Of a stretch of 64,000 nt of DNA, positions 42,501-50,859 are shown piece after piece. Origin of the DNA: Parapusillimonas sp013416435 (GTDB taxonomy: Bacteria > Pseudomonadota > Gammaproteobacteria > Burkholderiales > Burkholderiaceae_B). The translations under genes and the position numbers were made by a program. The stretch lies in assembly GCF_052180245.1 (NCBI RefSeq), contig NZ_CP197474.1, forward strand, positions 1,426,001 to 1,490,000, read 5' to 3'. Within the stretch, counting starts at the first letter, position 1. Every line of letters starts with the position of its first letter. A model generated the notes under the pieces. That model ran no database searches and was not told the DNA's origin. It saw only the letters and a list, made by a program, of their open reading frames with translations.

Positions 42501-43091
42501 TCATTTCTTCGATACATGCGGATTGCCCTCTATATAGAAGCGCAGTGGGCGGGCAGCCCAGTCGCCGGCATAGTCCACGCCTATGCGTGGTCGGGTGACG
42601 ATGGAAAAGGGCGGCGCCTGTCCGGCTTCTGCAATATAGAGGTCATCGCTGCATAGATCGTGGCCATAGTGGGACTTGTCTATGCCCATGGCCTTGCACA
42701 GGCGGCCCGGGCCGTTTGCCGGAGCAGCGAGATTGGCCACGGGCTCCAGCGCGCGCAGCAGCACCGCGGTGCCGGTGCCCGGGGCGTCGGTCACGACATT
42801 CATGCAGTGGTGCATGCCATAGATGAGATAGACATAGACATGGCCCGGCGGGCCGAACATGGCGCGAGTGCGGGGAGTAAGGCCCTTGGAGGAATGAGCC
42901 GCCAAATCTTGCGGCCCGAGATAGGCTTCGACCTCGACGATACGCCCGATCCGGGCGGTTTCACCGCTGCGGTGCACAAGAAGTTTGCCCAACAGGTCTT
43001 GGGCCACGAGTACGGTGTCCCGGTCGTAAAAAGACCGGGGCAGCATGGGCGGCAGGCTGTGCATAGGGGAAAGTGTCACGTCGCGATACAA
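42501..43091 (-). CDS. mpg: DNA-3-methyladenine glycosylase (AAG/MPG family)
   Basis: The 196-residue protein has the AAG fold motifs: PRSFYDRDTVLVAQDLLGKLLVHR, GRIVEVEAYLGPQDLAAHSSKGLTPRTRAMFGPPGHVYVYLIYGMHHCMNVV, ANGPGRLCKAMGID and a C-terminal RPLRFYIEGNPHVSKK. The Glu in VEAY activates water and the Tyr residues stack on the flipped base. It removes alkylated purines from DNA. A start at Met 10 (MHSLPPM) is an alternative to the ATG at 43091. The gene is divergent from the cold-shock gene. Confidence 0.93.
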   Translation of the reverse strand: MYRDVTLSPMHSLPPMLPRSFYDRDTVLVAQDLLGKLLVHRSGETARIGRIVEVEAYLGPQDLAAHSSKGLTPRTRAMFGPPGHVYVYLIYGMHHCMNVVTDAPGTGTAVLLRALEPVANLAAPANGPGRLCKAMGIDKSHYGHDLCSDDLYIAEAGQAPPFSIVTRPRIGVDYAGDWAARPLRFYIEGNPHVSKK

Positions 43092-43289
43092 AAAAAGGCG
43101 TAATTTGTTGAATATACTCGAGGATACAGTTGACGCGCGTTTCCCTTATCTATAGCATGGCAGACTAGATTTTCAAGTTCGTTGAAGTTAGTACAAATTC
43201 AGTACCTCAGTACTTTTTTGCTCAAATCTCTACACCTTGACAGTCTTCCTTAAAGGGCATGTCGCTCAATTTTTATAGGGATTGCAAAA

Positions 43290-43499
43290 ATGCAAACTGA
43301 AATCGGTATTGTTAAATGGTTCAACAACGAAAAAGGCTATGGTTTCATCAAGCCTGAATCGGGTGGCAAGGACCTCTTCGCTCACCACACCGACATCCTC
43401 GGTACAGGCTTCAAGTCGCTCGAAGAGAACCAGCGCGTTTCCTTCGTAGCATCGGAAGGCCAAAAAGGCCCCCAAGCCAAGTCCATCCAGGTCCTGTAA
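43290..43499 (+). CDS. Cold-shock protein, CspA family
   Basis: The 69-residue protein is a single cold-shock domain with RNP1 (KGYGFIKP) and RNP2 (DLFAHHTDI) motifs, beginning MQTEIGIVKWFNNEKG. It binds single-stranded RNA and DNA and relieves secondary structure at low temperature or in general growth. AGGGA precedes the ATG. The 200-base leader contains a TTGACA at 43237-43242 that may be a -35 element, and a long 5' untranslated region would fit the family. An intrinsic terminator follows. Confidence 0.95.
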   Translation: MQTEIGIVKWFNNEKGYGFIKPESGGKDLFAHHTDILGTGFKSLEENQRVSFVASEGQKGPQAKSIQVL

Positions 43500-43513
43500 T
43501 ACAGTCCTGATGC

Positions 43514-43546
43514 AAAAAAAGCCCACCGCAAGGTGGGTTTTTTTAT
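43514..43546 (+). terminator. Terminator after the cold-shock gene
   Basis: GCCCACC pairs with GGTGGGT around a GCAA loop, with A-run before and T7 after. It sits 15 bases after the stop codon and may also end transcription from the minus-strand gene on the right. Confidence 0.9.
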
Positions 43547-43554
43547 TGTGCCGG

Positions 43555-44586
43555 CTACATTGGCAGGCGCGCCAGCCAATGCGCCTTTTGGTCGGGCGGC
43601 AGGAACGACGCACGGATGCTGTTGCCGGCCAGCGTGATCAGGTCTGCCGTGCTCAGGCCCAGGGCCGAGGCACAGGCCAGGTAATTGTCGGCGACGTAGC
43701 CGCCGAAATAAGCAGGGTCATCGGAATTGATGGTGACCAGCAAGCCCTGGCGCAGCAGCCGGACCAGGTTGTGCGCCTGCATCGTGGGAAAGACGCAGAG
43801 CTTCAGGTTGGACAAAGGACATACCGTGAGCGGTATCTGGTCCGTTGCCAGTCGCCGCATCAGCTCGGGATCCTCTTCGCTTCTGACCCCATGGTCTATG
43901 CGCTCCACTTGCAGAAGGTCGAGCGCATCCCGCACATAGGCTGCGGGGCCCTCTTCGCCGGCATGTGCGACCAGGCGGAATCCTAGCCCTCGGCAGTGGG
44001 CGAAAACGCGCGTGAATTTTTCCGGTGGATTGCCTTTTTCGGAGGAGTCCAGCCCTATGCCTATCCAGAGGTCGGCATACTGTTCGCGCAGCGGCAGCGC
44101 TTGTTCCAGGGTGGAAAAGGCATCGGCCTCGGAAAGGTGCCGCAGGAAGCTCAACAGCAAATAGCCGCTGATTCCCAGTTCGGCGCGGGCTTCCCGCAGG
44201 GCGCGCGCGATGCCGGCGAAGACGGTTTCCATGGAAACGCCGCGCGCGGTATGTGTTTGCGGATCGAACATGATTTCTGCATGCACGACTCCGTCGTGCC
44301 GTGCCCGGCGCAGATACGCCATGGTCATGTCGTAGAAATCCGACTCCTGGATCAGCACGCCGGCACCTGCATAATACAGGTCCAGGAAGGATTGGAGACT
44401 GTCGAATTGATAAGCCGCGCGCAGCGCGTCCACCGAAGGATACGGCAGTTCAATGCCGTTGCGTCGAGCCAGTTCGAAGATCAATTCCGGTTCCAGCGTG
44501 CCTTCGATATGCAGGTGCAGTTCTGCCTTCGGAAGCGAGCGGACGAACACCGCGAGTGCGGGATCGGGATGTGGGAGGATAGTCAT
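43555..44586 (-). CDS. Adenine deaminase (adenosine-deaminase superfamily)
   Basis: The 343-residue enzyme has AELHLHIEGTLEPELIFELARRN (metal His pair), VVHAEIMFDPQTHTARG, LDSSEKGNPPEKF, RLVAHAGEEG (catalytic His/Glu), RIDHGVRSEED and INSDDPAYFGGYVADNYL. The SDDPAYFGGY sequence is typical of the yeast Aah1-like adenine deaminases rather than true adenosine deaminases, so the likely reaction is adenine to hypoxanthine in purine salvage. The gene stands alone between the cold-shock gene and a repeat cluster. Confidence 0.88.
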   Translation of the reverse strand: MTILPHPDPALAVFVRSLPKAELHLHIEGTLEPELIFELARRNGIELPYPSVDALRAAYQFDSLQSFLDLYYAGAGVLIQESDFYDMTMAYLRRARHDGVVHAEIMFDPQTHTARGVSMETVFAGIARALREARAELGISGYLLLSFLRHLSEADAFSTLEQALPLREQYADLWIGIGLDSSEKGNPPEKFTRVFAHCRGLGFRLVAHAGEEGPAAYVRDALDLLQVERIDHGVRSEEDPELMRRLATDQIPLTVCPLSNLKLCVFPTMQAHNLVRLLRQGLLVTINSDDPAYFGGYVADNYLACASALGLSTADLITLAGNSIRASFLPPDQKAHWLARLPM

Positions 44587-44651
44587 GGCCTGGCCTTTGG
44601 CATCGTCGGATCCAGGCCATTCTACAGGCGATCGTTTGAGGTCGATCTTTT

Positions 44652-44786
44652 GGGGTCAGACCCCGTACGGGGTCTGACCCCGCTCATCGGCGATCATCGA
44701 CGACCGTCCAGGGTCAGACCCCATGCGGGTCTGACCCTGTTCATCGGCGATCGTCTGGGGTCAGACCCCGTATGGGGTCTGACCCC
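44652..44786. repeat. Three palindromic repeats at the hexR 3' end
   Basis: Copies lie at 44652-44681, 44711-44737 (shorter arms) and 44757-44786. The spacers share TCATCGGCGATC, so the block looks like a tandem duplication of repeat plus spacer. The last copy lies inside the hexR reading frame. Confidence 0.93.
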
Positions 44787-45643
44787 GAGGGCAACCCCGA
44801 GGACAGGCGTTTTTCCGTGAGGCTCTTTTTCGTCTTTTCCAGGCTGCGGCTGGCCTCGTTGCCGCGCTTCAGGGCCACGCCCAGGGCAATTACGTCGATG
44901 AGTGCCAGATGCACCAGGCGCGAGATCATGGGGCTGTAGAGCTCCGTGTCTTCCTGGGTGTTTGCCCGAAGCAAGACGTCGGCCTGCTCGGCGAGGGGCG
45001 TGCCGCTTGCCGTAATGGCTACGACGGGGCAACGATTCTTGCGCACCAATTTGACGGCATCCAGGATCTCGCGGGAGCGGCCGGAATGCGAGATGGCCAC
45101 CAGCACATCGGAAGGCCCAAGCAAGGAGGCTGCCATCAGTTGCACATGGCTGTCCGAATAGGCGGCCGTGGCCAGGTCGAACCGGAAGAACTTGTGCTGA
45201 GCGTCTTGTGCCACGATGCCGGAGTTCCCCACGCCATAGAATTCCACGCGCCGCGCCTGGTCGATCAGATCGATGGCGGCGCTTATCTGGCTTGCCTGGA
45301 CGTCATTGCGCGCCCGAAGCAGGGCGGACACCGCGTTGTCCAGGACCTTGGCGGCGAGCATCCCCGCGCCGTCATCGGCGTTCAGCGTGGAATGCACATA
45401 CGGCACGCCGGTCATGAGGCTGGCGGCGAATTTGATCTTGAAGTCAGGCCAGCCCTTGTAGCCCATGGAGCGGCAGAAGCGGATGACGGTCGGCTCGCTG
45501 ACGCCGGCCAGGCGGGCGACGTCGCCCAGAGCCGCATGGGCGACATCATGCGTCCGATCGAGCAGCAGTTGGCCGACCTTGCGCTCCGCCGCGCTGAGCG
45601 TTGGCAGGTCTTGCGCTATCCGTGTCGGCAGGGATGGGGTCAT
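44741..45643 (-). CDS. hexR: HexR-type RpiR-family regulator of glucose catabolism
   Basis: The 300-residue protein has an N-terminal RpiR winged helix (LSAAERKVGQLLLDRTHDVAHAALGDVARLAGVSEPTVIRFCRSMGYKGWPDFKIK) and a C-terminal SIS domain (VEFYGVGNSGIVAQDAQHKFFRFDL, AISHSGRSREILDAVKLVRKNRCPVVAITA). HexR represses zwf, edd and related genes, and is released by KDPG. Its predicted sites are seen at 48782-48796 and 58462-58476. The C-terminus passes through repeat 44757-44786, giving the tail GSDPIRGLTPDDRR, absent from usual HexR proteins. The start lies inside glk: 98 bases overlap in a different frame. It is last in zwf-pgl-glk-hexR. Confidence 0.92.
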   Translation of the reverse strand: MTPSLPTRIAQDLPTLSAAERKVGQLLLDRTHDVAHAALGDVARLAGVSEPTVIRFCRSMGYKGWPDFKIKFAASLMTGVPYVHSTLNADDGAGMLAAKVLDNAVSALLRARNDVQASQISAAIDLIDQARRVEFYGVGNSGIVAQDAQHKFFRFDLATAAYSDSHVQLMAASLLGPSDVLVAISHSGRSREILDAVKLVRKNRCPVVAITASGTPLAEQADVLLRANTQEDTELYSPMISRLVHLALIDVIALGVALKRGNEASRSLEKTKKSLTEKRLSSGLPSGSDPIRGLTPDDRR

Positions 45644-46619
45644 GGTCGAGTTGTTCTAGATAGGCGGCGGCGCCGATGAGCCCCGGGTAGGCCGCGTCGA
45701 TGATGAAAACGGGAATGGCGCAAAGATAATCCGAAAACCGGCCTTTGTCATTGAAGCGGGCACGGAACGGGGAGGTAAGGAAGTATTCCCCGAGCTTGGG
45801 AATGATGCCGCCGCCCAGGTAGATGCCGCCGCGCGCGCCCAGGGTCACCGCCAGGTCGCTTGCCGCCGTGCCGAGTATGGCGCAGAAGACATCCAGGGCC
45901 TCGCGACAGATGGGATCCTTGTCGGAAATGGCCAACAGGCTGATGTCGGCGGGGCCGAGCGCTTCGGCCTGCCGGCCTTGCTCGCGGCTCAGGCACTGGT
46001 AGATGAACTGCAGACCGGAACCCGAGAGCATCCGCTCCATGGAGACATGACCGAATTCCGCCCGCGCATGTTCCCAGAGCCGCTGTTCGAGCGTGTTGCA
46101 CGCTGCGAAGCTGACATGGCCTCCTTCCGCCGCCAAGGGGAGCCACGGACCCTGGGGCGTGGGAATGAGGGCGGATACGCCCAGCCCTGTGCCGGGGCCG
46201 ATGACGCCCAGGGGAGTCTGGGCCACGCTCTTGCCGCCGCCCACTTGCCGCAGGTCCTGTTCGGTCAGGTGGGGCAGCGCCAGCGCCAGGGCCGTGAAGT
46301 CATTGATGACATGCAGGGCATCGAGCCCTAGCTTCCTGCGCAAATCCTGGATCGAGAAGCACCAGCTGAAATTCGTCATTTGTATATGGTCGCCCAGCAC
46401 CGGGTTGGCAATGCCAATGACCGCTCCGGCGATCTCGGGCTCGCCGCATTCTCCCAGGTAGTGCTCGATGGCTTCGTGCAGCGAAGGGAAGTGGTTGACC
46501 GGCCAGGCGGCGATGCACTCCAGGGAGGTCGGACCCGAGCACAGCGCGAAGCGCGCATTCGTGCCCCCGATGTCGGCAACGAGATGGTGCGGGCGGTCAT
46601 GGGTGCCAGTAAACATCAA
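45546..46619 (-). CDS. glk: Glucokinase
   Basis: The 357-residue protein has the ROK-like glucokinase motifs: HHLVADIGGTNARFALC (phosphate loop), INDFTALALALPHL (catalytic Asp), VIGPGTGLGVSALIP, AEGGHVSFAACNTLEQRL and IYLGGGIIPKLGEYF. It phosphorylates glucose at the start of the pathway. Its last 30 residues (after AAYLEQ) lie over the hexR 5' end and have no homology, so they seem to be a by-product of overlap. Some Burkholderia have Glk and HexR as one fused protein. Here they overlap out of frame, with a TAG four codons before the hexR ATG. Confidence 0.93.
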   Translation of the reverse strand: MMFTGTHDRPHHLVADIGGTNARFALCSGPTSLECIAAWPVNHFPSLHEAIEHYLGECGEPEIAGAVIGIANPVLGDHIQMTNFSWCFSIQDLRRKLGLDALHVINDFTALALALPHLTEQDLRQVGGGKSVAQTPLGVIGPGTGLGVSALIPTPQGPWLPLAAEGGHVSFAACNTLEQRLWEHARAEFGHVSMERMLSGSGLQFIYQCLSREQGRQAEALGPADISLLAISDKDPICREALDVFCAILGTAASDLAVTLGARGGIYLGGGIIPKLGEYFLTSPFRARFNDKGRFSDYLCAIPVFIIDAAYPGLIGAAAYLEQLDHDPIPADTDSARPANAQRGGAQGRPTAARSDA

Positions 46620-47286
46620 AGGGTACCTCCTTTTGGGCGATCAGGTAGCTGATGGGCAGGGCGGACGTGACCTTCCTAGCGGCCGTTTCGTATACCGAGC
46701 GTTTCGCCTGTCCGCTGATATACAGGACCAGCCCGCCAGTGTGCATGAGGGCGTTCAGGCTCAAGCTGATCCGCTCGTAGGGCGCCTTGGCCGGCGACAC
46801 ATGCACATAGCGGTCGTCACGCGCAGTATCCAGTGCCCGTGCCAGCTGCGGCGCGCCCGGAAAAAGCGAGGCCGTATGGCCATCTTCGCCCATTCCCAGC
46901 ACGGCCAGTGTAATGTGATGTTTCTGCCGGTTCGCCCGCAGCAGATTGGCCTGCATGCCCTCCGGCGGGTATGCCAGGCTCAGGAAGCCCGCCGCCGCCG
47001 CGCGGTTCTGCAATAGATGCTTGCGCACCAGGCGTTCGTTGCTGTCGGCATGCGTGGACGGCAGGTAGCGTTCGTCGACCAAGGTAATGGTGACGAGCTC
47101 CCAGTCGAGTTGTATCTGGCTTAAGGCGTCGAACAAGGCGATGGGCGAACGGCCCCCGGAAACCGCTAGCCCGGCCTGCTGGCTGTCGGCAATATCACGC
47201 CGGAGCACCGCGGCGATATGGGCGGCAAGGTCGACTATGCACGACGCTGCGTCTGGGTACTCGTGCCACATGTCAGTTTTCCTCAT
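46597..47286 (-). CDS. pgl: 6-phosphogluconolactonase
   Basis: ATG 47286 gives 229 residues and overlaps the zwf end by 14 bases; the longer open frame upstream is only the zwf shadow. Motifs are GLAVSGGRSPIALFDALSQIQLDWELVTITLVDERYLPSTHADSNERL and LAVLGMGEDGHTASLFPGAPQL (catalytic His). It opens 6-phosphogluconolactone to 6-phosphogluconate. It overlaps glk by 23 bases, so zwf-pgl-glk-hexR is a single tightly packed unit. Confidence 0.92.
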   Translation of the reverse strand: MRKTDMWHEYPDAASCIVDLAAHIAAVLRRDIADSQQAGLAVSGGRSPIALFDALSQIQLDWELVTITLVDERYLPSTHADSNERLVRKHLLQNRAAAAGFLSLAYPPEGMQANLLRANRQKHHITLAVLGMGEDGHTASLFPGAPQLARALDTARDDRYVHVSPAKAPYERISLSLNALMHTGGLVLYISGQAKRSVYETAARKVTSALPISYLIAQKEVPFDVYWHP

Positions 47287-48733
47287 GCCAGACCACACCC
47301 GCCCTGGACAGCAAGCCGCTGGAGGCGGCCGGGCCCCAGCTGCCTGAAATATACGGCTTCGGCGCGATGCCATGCTGTTGCCAGCAGGCCAGTATCGGTT
47401 CCACCCAGACCCAGGCTTGCGCCTGTTCGTCGCGCCGCATGAACAGGGCCAGCCGTCCGTGTATGACGTCGAGCAACAGTCGTTCATAGGCATCCGCGTG
47501 CCGCGCTTTGAACAAGGTATGGAAATCGAGATTCAGATAGGCCGATTGTAGATTCATCGCGTCGCCCGGTGCTTTCGCAAGAAAGTACAGGCGGATGCTT
47601 TCGGAGGGTTGCAGGCGGATGACGAGCTTGTTTGCCGGCTGCAGGTTGAAAGGGGTGTGAAAAAGGGCGTGCGGGACCGGGCGGAAATGAATGACGATTT
47701 CGGCCACCCGTTCCTGCATGCGTTTGCCCGTGCGAAGGAAGAACGGGACGCCCGCCCAGCGCCAATTCATGACTTCCGCCTGCAGCGCCACGAAGGTCTC
47801 GGTAATGCTGTCGGGAGCGACATGCGGTTCTTCGCGATACCCGGGCACCGGCGCGCCCCGTATGGCGCCGCTGCGATACTGCCCTCGCACGGTCTTGCCC
47901 AGGACATCCTCCACGCTGAACGGCTTGAGCGATTTCAGAACCTTTAGCTTTTCGTTGCGCACGGCTTCCTCAGCCAGGCTGGAGGGAGGCTCCATGGCGA
48001 CCATGCAAAGCAATTGGAGGAGATGGCTTTGCAGCATGTCGCGCAAGGCGCCGGTGTGGTCATAGAAGTCGCCCCTTTCTTCGACCCCGAGTTCTTCGGC
48101 GATGGTGATCTGTATGTGGTCTATCCATTCCCTGCGCCAGAGCGGCTCGAACAGCGTATTGCCGAAGCGGATGGCCAGCAGGTTCTGAACGGACTCCTTG
48201 CCCAGGTAATGATCGATCCGGTAGATCTGGTTTTCGTCGAAGCATTCGCCCACGGCGGCATTGATGGCATTGGAGGATTGAAGGTCATGTCCCAGCGGCT
48301 TTTCGAGCACGAGCCGGATGTTGGGGTGATTCATCCCGATGCGGGCGAGGTTTTCACAAATGGTGATGAACAGCTGCGGAGCGGTGGCCAGATAGCAGAC
48401 GGTGATGCGTTGTGCATCCAGGCCCAGGGATTCGACCAGCTTGGCGTAGTCCGCTTGCCGATTGGCGTCCAGCTGCAGGAAATCGATACGGTCACGGAAG
48501 TCGGCCCACGTGGTGGACTCGAAATCAGCGCCCAGCCTGGGCTTGACGCGAGTCTCCAGGGTGCGCAGGTAGTCTTCCCGGCCTTGCGCCCCGCGGCCTA
48601 GTGCGAAGATGCGCCCGTCGGCATGCAGCAACCCGGCACGGTGGGCCTGGTACAAGGCCGGGATCAGCTTGCGTAATGCAAGATCGCCGGTGCCGCCGAA
48701 AAAGACGATGTCGAAGGGAGGGGTACACGCCAT
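47273..48733 (-). CDS. zwf: Glucose-6-phosphate 1-dehydrogenase
   Basis: The 486-residue enzyme shows FDIVFFGGTGDLALRKLIPALYQ (nucleotide fold), EKPLGHD, NQIYRIDHYLGKESVQNLLAIRF (RIDHYLGKE signature with catalytic His), RWAGVPFFLRTGKRM and NEKLKVLKSLKPF. It oxidises glucose-6-phosphate to 6-phosphogluconolactone and makes NADPH or NADH. It is the first gene of the operon. A HexR-like site lies 49-63 bases upstream of its ATG in the divergent region shared with the PtxS-like gene. Confidence 0.95.
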   Translation of the reverse strand: MACTPPFDIVFFGGTGDLALRKLIPALYQAHRAGLLHADGRIFALGRGAQGREDYLRTLETRVKPRLGADFESTTWADFRDRIDFLQLDANRQADYAKLVESLGLDAQRITVCYLATAPQLFITICENLARIGMNHPNIRLVLEKPLGHDLQSSNAINAAVGECFDENQIYRIDHYLGKESVQNLLAIRFGNTLFEPLWRREWIDHIQITIAEELGVEERGDFYDHTGALRDMLQSHLLQLLCMVAMEPPSSLAEEAVRNEKLKVLKSLKPFSVEDVLGKTVRGQYRSGAIRGAPVPGYREEPHVAPDSITETFVALQAEVMNWRWAGVPFFLRTGKRMQERVAEIVIHFRPVPHALFHTPFNLQPANKLVIRLQPSESIRLYFLAKAPGDAMNLQSAYLNLDFHTLFKARHADAYERLLLDVIHGRLALFMRRDEQAQAWVWVEPILACWQQHGIAPKPYISGSWGPAASSGLLSRAGVVWHEEN

Positions 48734-48781
48734 GAGAAGTTCCTGGGACCTTGCAGCGTTGGCGGACTACGTGCCCGTTTC

Positions 48782-48796
48782 TGTAATTAGGCTACT
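48782..48796. promoter_or_regulatory. Candidate HexR operator upstream of zwf
   Basis: TGTAATTAGGCTACT agrees with the HexR consensus TGTAATTAAATTACA at 11 of 15 positions. It lies 49 bases before zwf on the minus strand and before the divergent regulator. A left half TGTAATTA is exact. Confidence 0.5.
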
Positions 48797-48888
48797 TGTC
48801 GGCCGTCTTGTAAAGCCGGCTGCCCGAGGGGCGATAGCTGGCTACAATCCAATTGTGCTTTTCAATTTGGCCTGCGCCAACAAATTTC

Positions 48889-49935
48889 ATGCCCAAGACC
48901 TCCCAACGCAGCACCATCGCCGACGTGGCCCGGCATGCGGGCGTTTCCAAGGCGACGGTCTCGCGCTTCCTGAATCATCGCGACACCATGCTGACGCCTG
49001 CCATCGCCAAGCGGGTAGAGGCTTCGGTCATGGAGCTGGGATACAAGCCCAGCCCCATGGCCCAGGCATTGAAGAGGGGCCGGTCGCGGCTGATCGGCCT
49101 GGTCGTGGCCGACATTACCAACCCATACTCGGTCGCCGTATTGAGCGGTGCGGAGCTGGCCTGCCGAGAGGCCGGCTATCTGGTCATGCTTTTCAACCTC
49201 GGCAATGAAAGCCAGCGGGAAAGCGCGGGCATACAGGCATTGTCTTCCTATAAGGTCGAGGGCTTCATACTCAACACCATGGGGCATGATGCCGGCGCCG
49301 TGCTTGAAAACGCGGGGCAGGGCCGCCCCGTCGTGCTGGTGGATCGCATGCATCAAGGGCTGGATGTGGATTTCGTGTCGCTCGACAATCCGCATGCCAT
49401 CGGGCTTTGCATGGATCATTTGCTGTCCGAGGGCTATCGGGACTTCCTGCTGGTGTCCGAACCGCTTGGGCAGGTCAGCTCACGCATCCAGCGGGCCAAG
49501 GCTTATACGGCTTTCGTCCAGGCGCACGGCGAGGTGCTGCGAGGCGACAGCTTCGAATGCCACGCGGCGGGGGACGCCGCGCTCATGCATCGCTTGAAAG
49601 CGCTGCGCGACAATGCACGCGGCACGCCCGCGCTGATTTCCAACAATGCCGTCGTTACCTTGCGGCTGATTGCCGCCATTGCGGCGCTGGGCTGGCGCTT
49701 GGGCGAGGACGTCGGCTTGATCGGCATCGACGACGCGCCATGGGCGCCTTTCGTGGGACCGGGGGTCAGCGCGGTATCGCAACCCACAGAGCAGATCGGC
49801 CGCCTGGCCGCTCGTTGCCTGCTGCAGCGGCTGGACGGCCTTGCGGTGCCGGCGCGCACGATTCTGCTGCCCGGCACGCTGGCCGCGCGTGGTTCCACGC
49901 GCACTCGCGCCTCCCGCGTGGTCGCGCCGGCCTGA
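48889..49935 (+). CDS. ptxS: PtxS-like LacI-family repressor
   Basis: ATG 48889 gives 348 residues; the 36 bases before it in frame encode no homology. The N-terminus has a LacI helix-turn-helix (STIADVARHAGVSKATVSRFLNHRD) and hinge, then a periplasmic-binding-like effector domain (LIGLVVADITNPYSVAVLSGAELACREAGYLVML, VEGFILNT, DVGLIGIDDAPWAPFVGPGVSAVSQP). The palindrome TGAAACCGGTTTCA, the published operator type of Pseudomonas PtxS, lies 93 bases downstream of its stop, before the kgu operon. With kguE/K/D in that operon, 2-ketogluconate is the likely inducer. GntR-type gluconate repressors are the main alternative. Confidence 0.85.
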   Translation: MPKTSQRSTIADVARHAGVSKATVSRFLNHRDTMLTPAIAKRVEASVMELGYKPSPMAQALKRGRSRLIGLVVADITNPYSVAVLSGAELACREAGYLVMLFNLGNESQRESAGIQALSSYKVEGFILNTMGHDAGAVLENAGQGRPVVLVDRMHQGLDVDFVSLDNPHAIGLCMDHLLSEGYRDFLLVSEPLGQVSSRIQRAKAYTAFVQAHGEVLRGDSFECHAAGDAALMHRLKALRDNARGTPALISNNAVVTLRLIAAIAALGWRLGEDVGLIGIDDAPWAPFVGPGVSAVSQPTEQIGRLAARCLLQRLDGLAVPARTILLPGTLAARGSTRTRASRVVAPA

Positions 49936-49996
49936 CGCCCGTCGCATTTGGGGCCTTCCCGGCAAATCCGCCGAAAACGATGACGTGAAAAACTGC

Positions 49997-50005
49997 TGAT
50001 ATAAT
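49997..50005 (+). promoter_or_regulatory. Extended -10 promoter of the 2-ketogluconate operon
   Basis: TGATATAAT combines a perfect TATAAT at 50000-50005 with an upstream TG, the extended -10 form; no strong -35 is seen. Transcription would begin near 50012, leaving the operator at 50028-50041 just downstream of the start. Confidence 0.7.
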
Positions 50006-50027
50006 CCCCACAACTTTAGCCACAGTC

Positions 50028-50041
50028 TGAAACCGGTTTCA
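50028..50041. promoter_or_regulatory. PtxS-type operator, perfect palindrome
   Basis: TGAAACCGGTTTCA is a perfect 14-base palindrome, identical to the operator bound by PtxS in Pseudomonas. Lying 23 bases after the -10 element, it would block transcription when occupied, and 2-ketogluconate would release it. Confidence 0.85.
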
Positions 50042-50087
50042 CAAGATTCCGTAGCAGTACGTTCCTGCTGTGGGTGCTCCAGTATCG

Positions 50088-50120
50088 TGAATCGGACCTC
50101 CCGTTGGCGGGGCCGATTCA
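50088..50120 (+). other. Nested hairpin in the kgu operon leader
   Basis: An outer 8-base stem (TGAATCGG with CCGATTCA) encloses an inner CCCG/CGGG stem with a TTGG loop, about 65-100 bases after the likely transcription start. TTTTT follows 10 bases later. It could be a weak terminator or an attenuator in the leader, or only an mRNA structure. Confidence 0.5.
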
Positions 50121-50187
50121 GATATAGGTATTTTTCCGGCCGCGCGGTATGCTTTTACCGTCGGCGACACCGTGGGTTCAAAATAAA

Positions 50188-50859
50188 GTGAATTATTCCT
50201 TTCAATTTGGTCCGGTTTTCGAGGCTTGGCCTTTGCTGTTGCACGGCACCTGGATGACCATCCAGCTGTCCTTCACGGCGATGATACTTGGCTTGCTGGT
50301 CGCCATCCTGTGTGCCTGGGGCAAGACAGCCGGCCCCGCCGCGCTGCGCTGGCTCATCAATGTCTACATCGAGGTCATCCGCAACACGCCGTTTCTGGTC
50401 CAGCTTTTCTTCTTTTTCTTCGCGCTGCCGGCCGTCGGCGTCAGGTGGTCCCCCTACATGGCGGCCCTGATCGCCATGGTATTCAACCTGGGCGCCTACG
50501 CCACGGAAATCGTCCGGGCCGGCATAGAGTCCATTCCCAAGGGCCAGATAGAAGCCGGCCATGCCTTGAACCTGTCGCGGGTCGAAGTGTTCCGCTTCAT
50601 TGTGCTCAAGCCGGCATTGCGGGCCATTTATCCCGCGCTTACCAGCCAGTTCATCCTGCTGATGCTCGCATCGAGCGTGGTTTCGGTCATTTCTGCCGAC
50701 GACCTTACCTCGGTCGCCGCCAACCTGCAGTCGGAAACCTTCCGCAGCTTTGAAATCTATATCGTCATCACGGGCATATACCTGGCGCTGACGCTGGCAT
50801 TCTCTTATGTGTTCCGGCTGGTGTACCAGTGGGGCCTCAACTATCCGGACCGTCGATAA
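50188..50859 (+). CDS. ABC importer permease 1 (polar amino-acid type), kgu operon
   Basis: With GTG 50188 the product has 223 residues and starts NYSFQFGPVFEAWPLLLHGTWMTIQLSF, the usual family start; ATG 50149 is an alternative and neither has a clear binding site. Membrane segments and the permease loop (YIEVIRNTPFLVQLFFFFFALP, and EIVRAGIESIPKGQIEAGHALNLSRVEVFRFIVLKPAL, the EAA motif) are typical of the HisM/GlnP family. The gene stops where the second permease begins (TAATG). It forms the inner-membrane channel with that permease. The substrate is inferred from kguEKD downstream to be 2-ketogluconate. Confidence 0.88.
   Translation: MNYSFQFGPVFEAWPLLLHGTWMTIQLSFTAMILGLLVAILCAWGKTAGPAALRWLINVYIEVIRNTPFLVQLFFFFFALPAVGVRWSPYMAALIAMVFNLGAYATEIVRAGIESIPKGQIEAGHALNLSRVEVFRFIVLKPALRAIYPALTSQFILLMLASSVVSVISADDLTSVAANLQSETFRSFEIYIVITGIYLALTLAFSYVFRLVYQWGLNYPDRR

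Noticed and set aside
47287..47493. Longer N-terminus of 6-phosphogluconolactonase
   Set aside because: The extra residues overlap zwf in another frame and show no homology; ATG 47286 fits family length.
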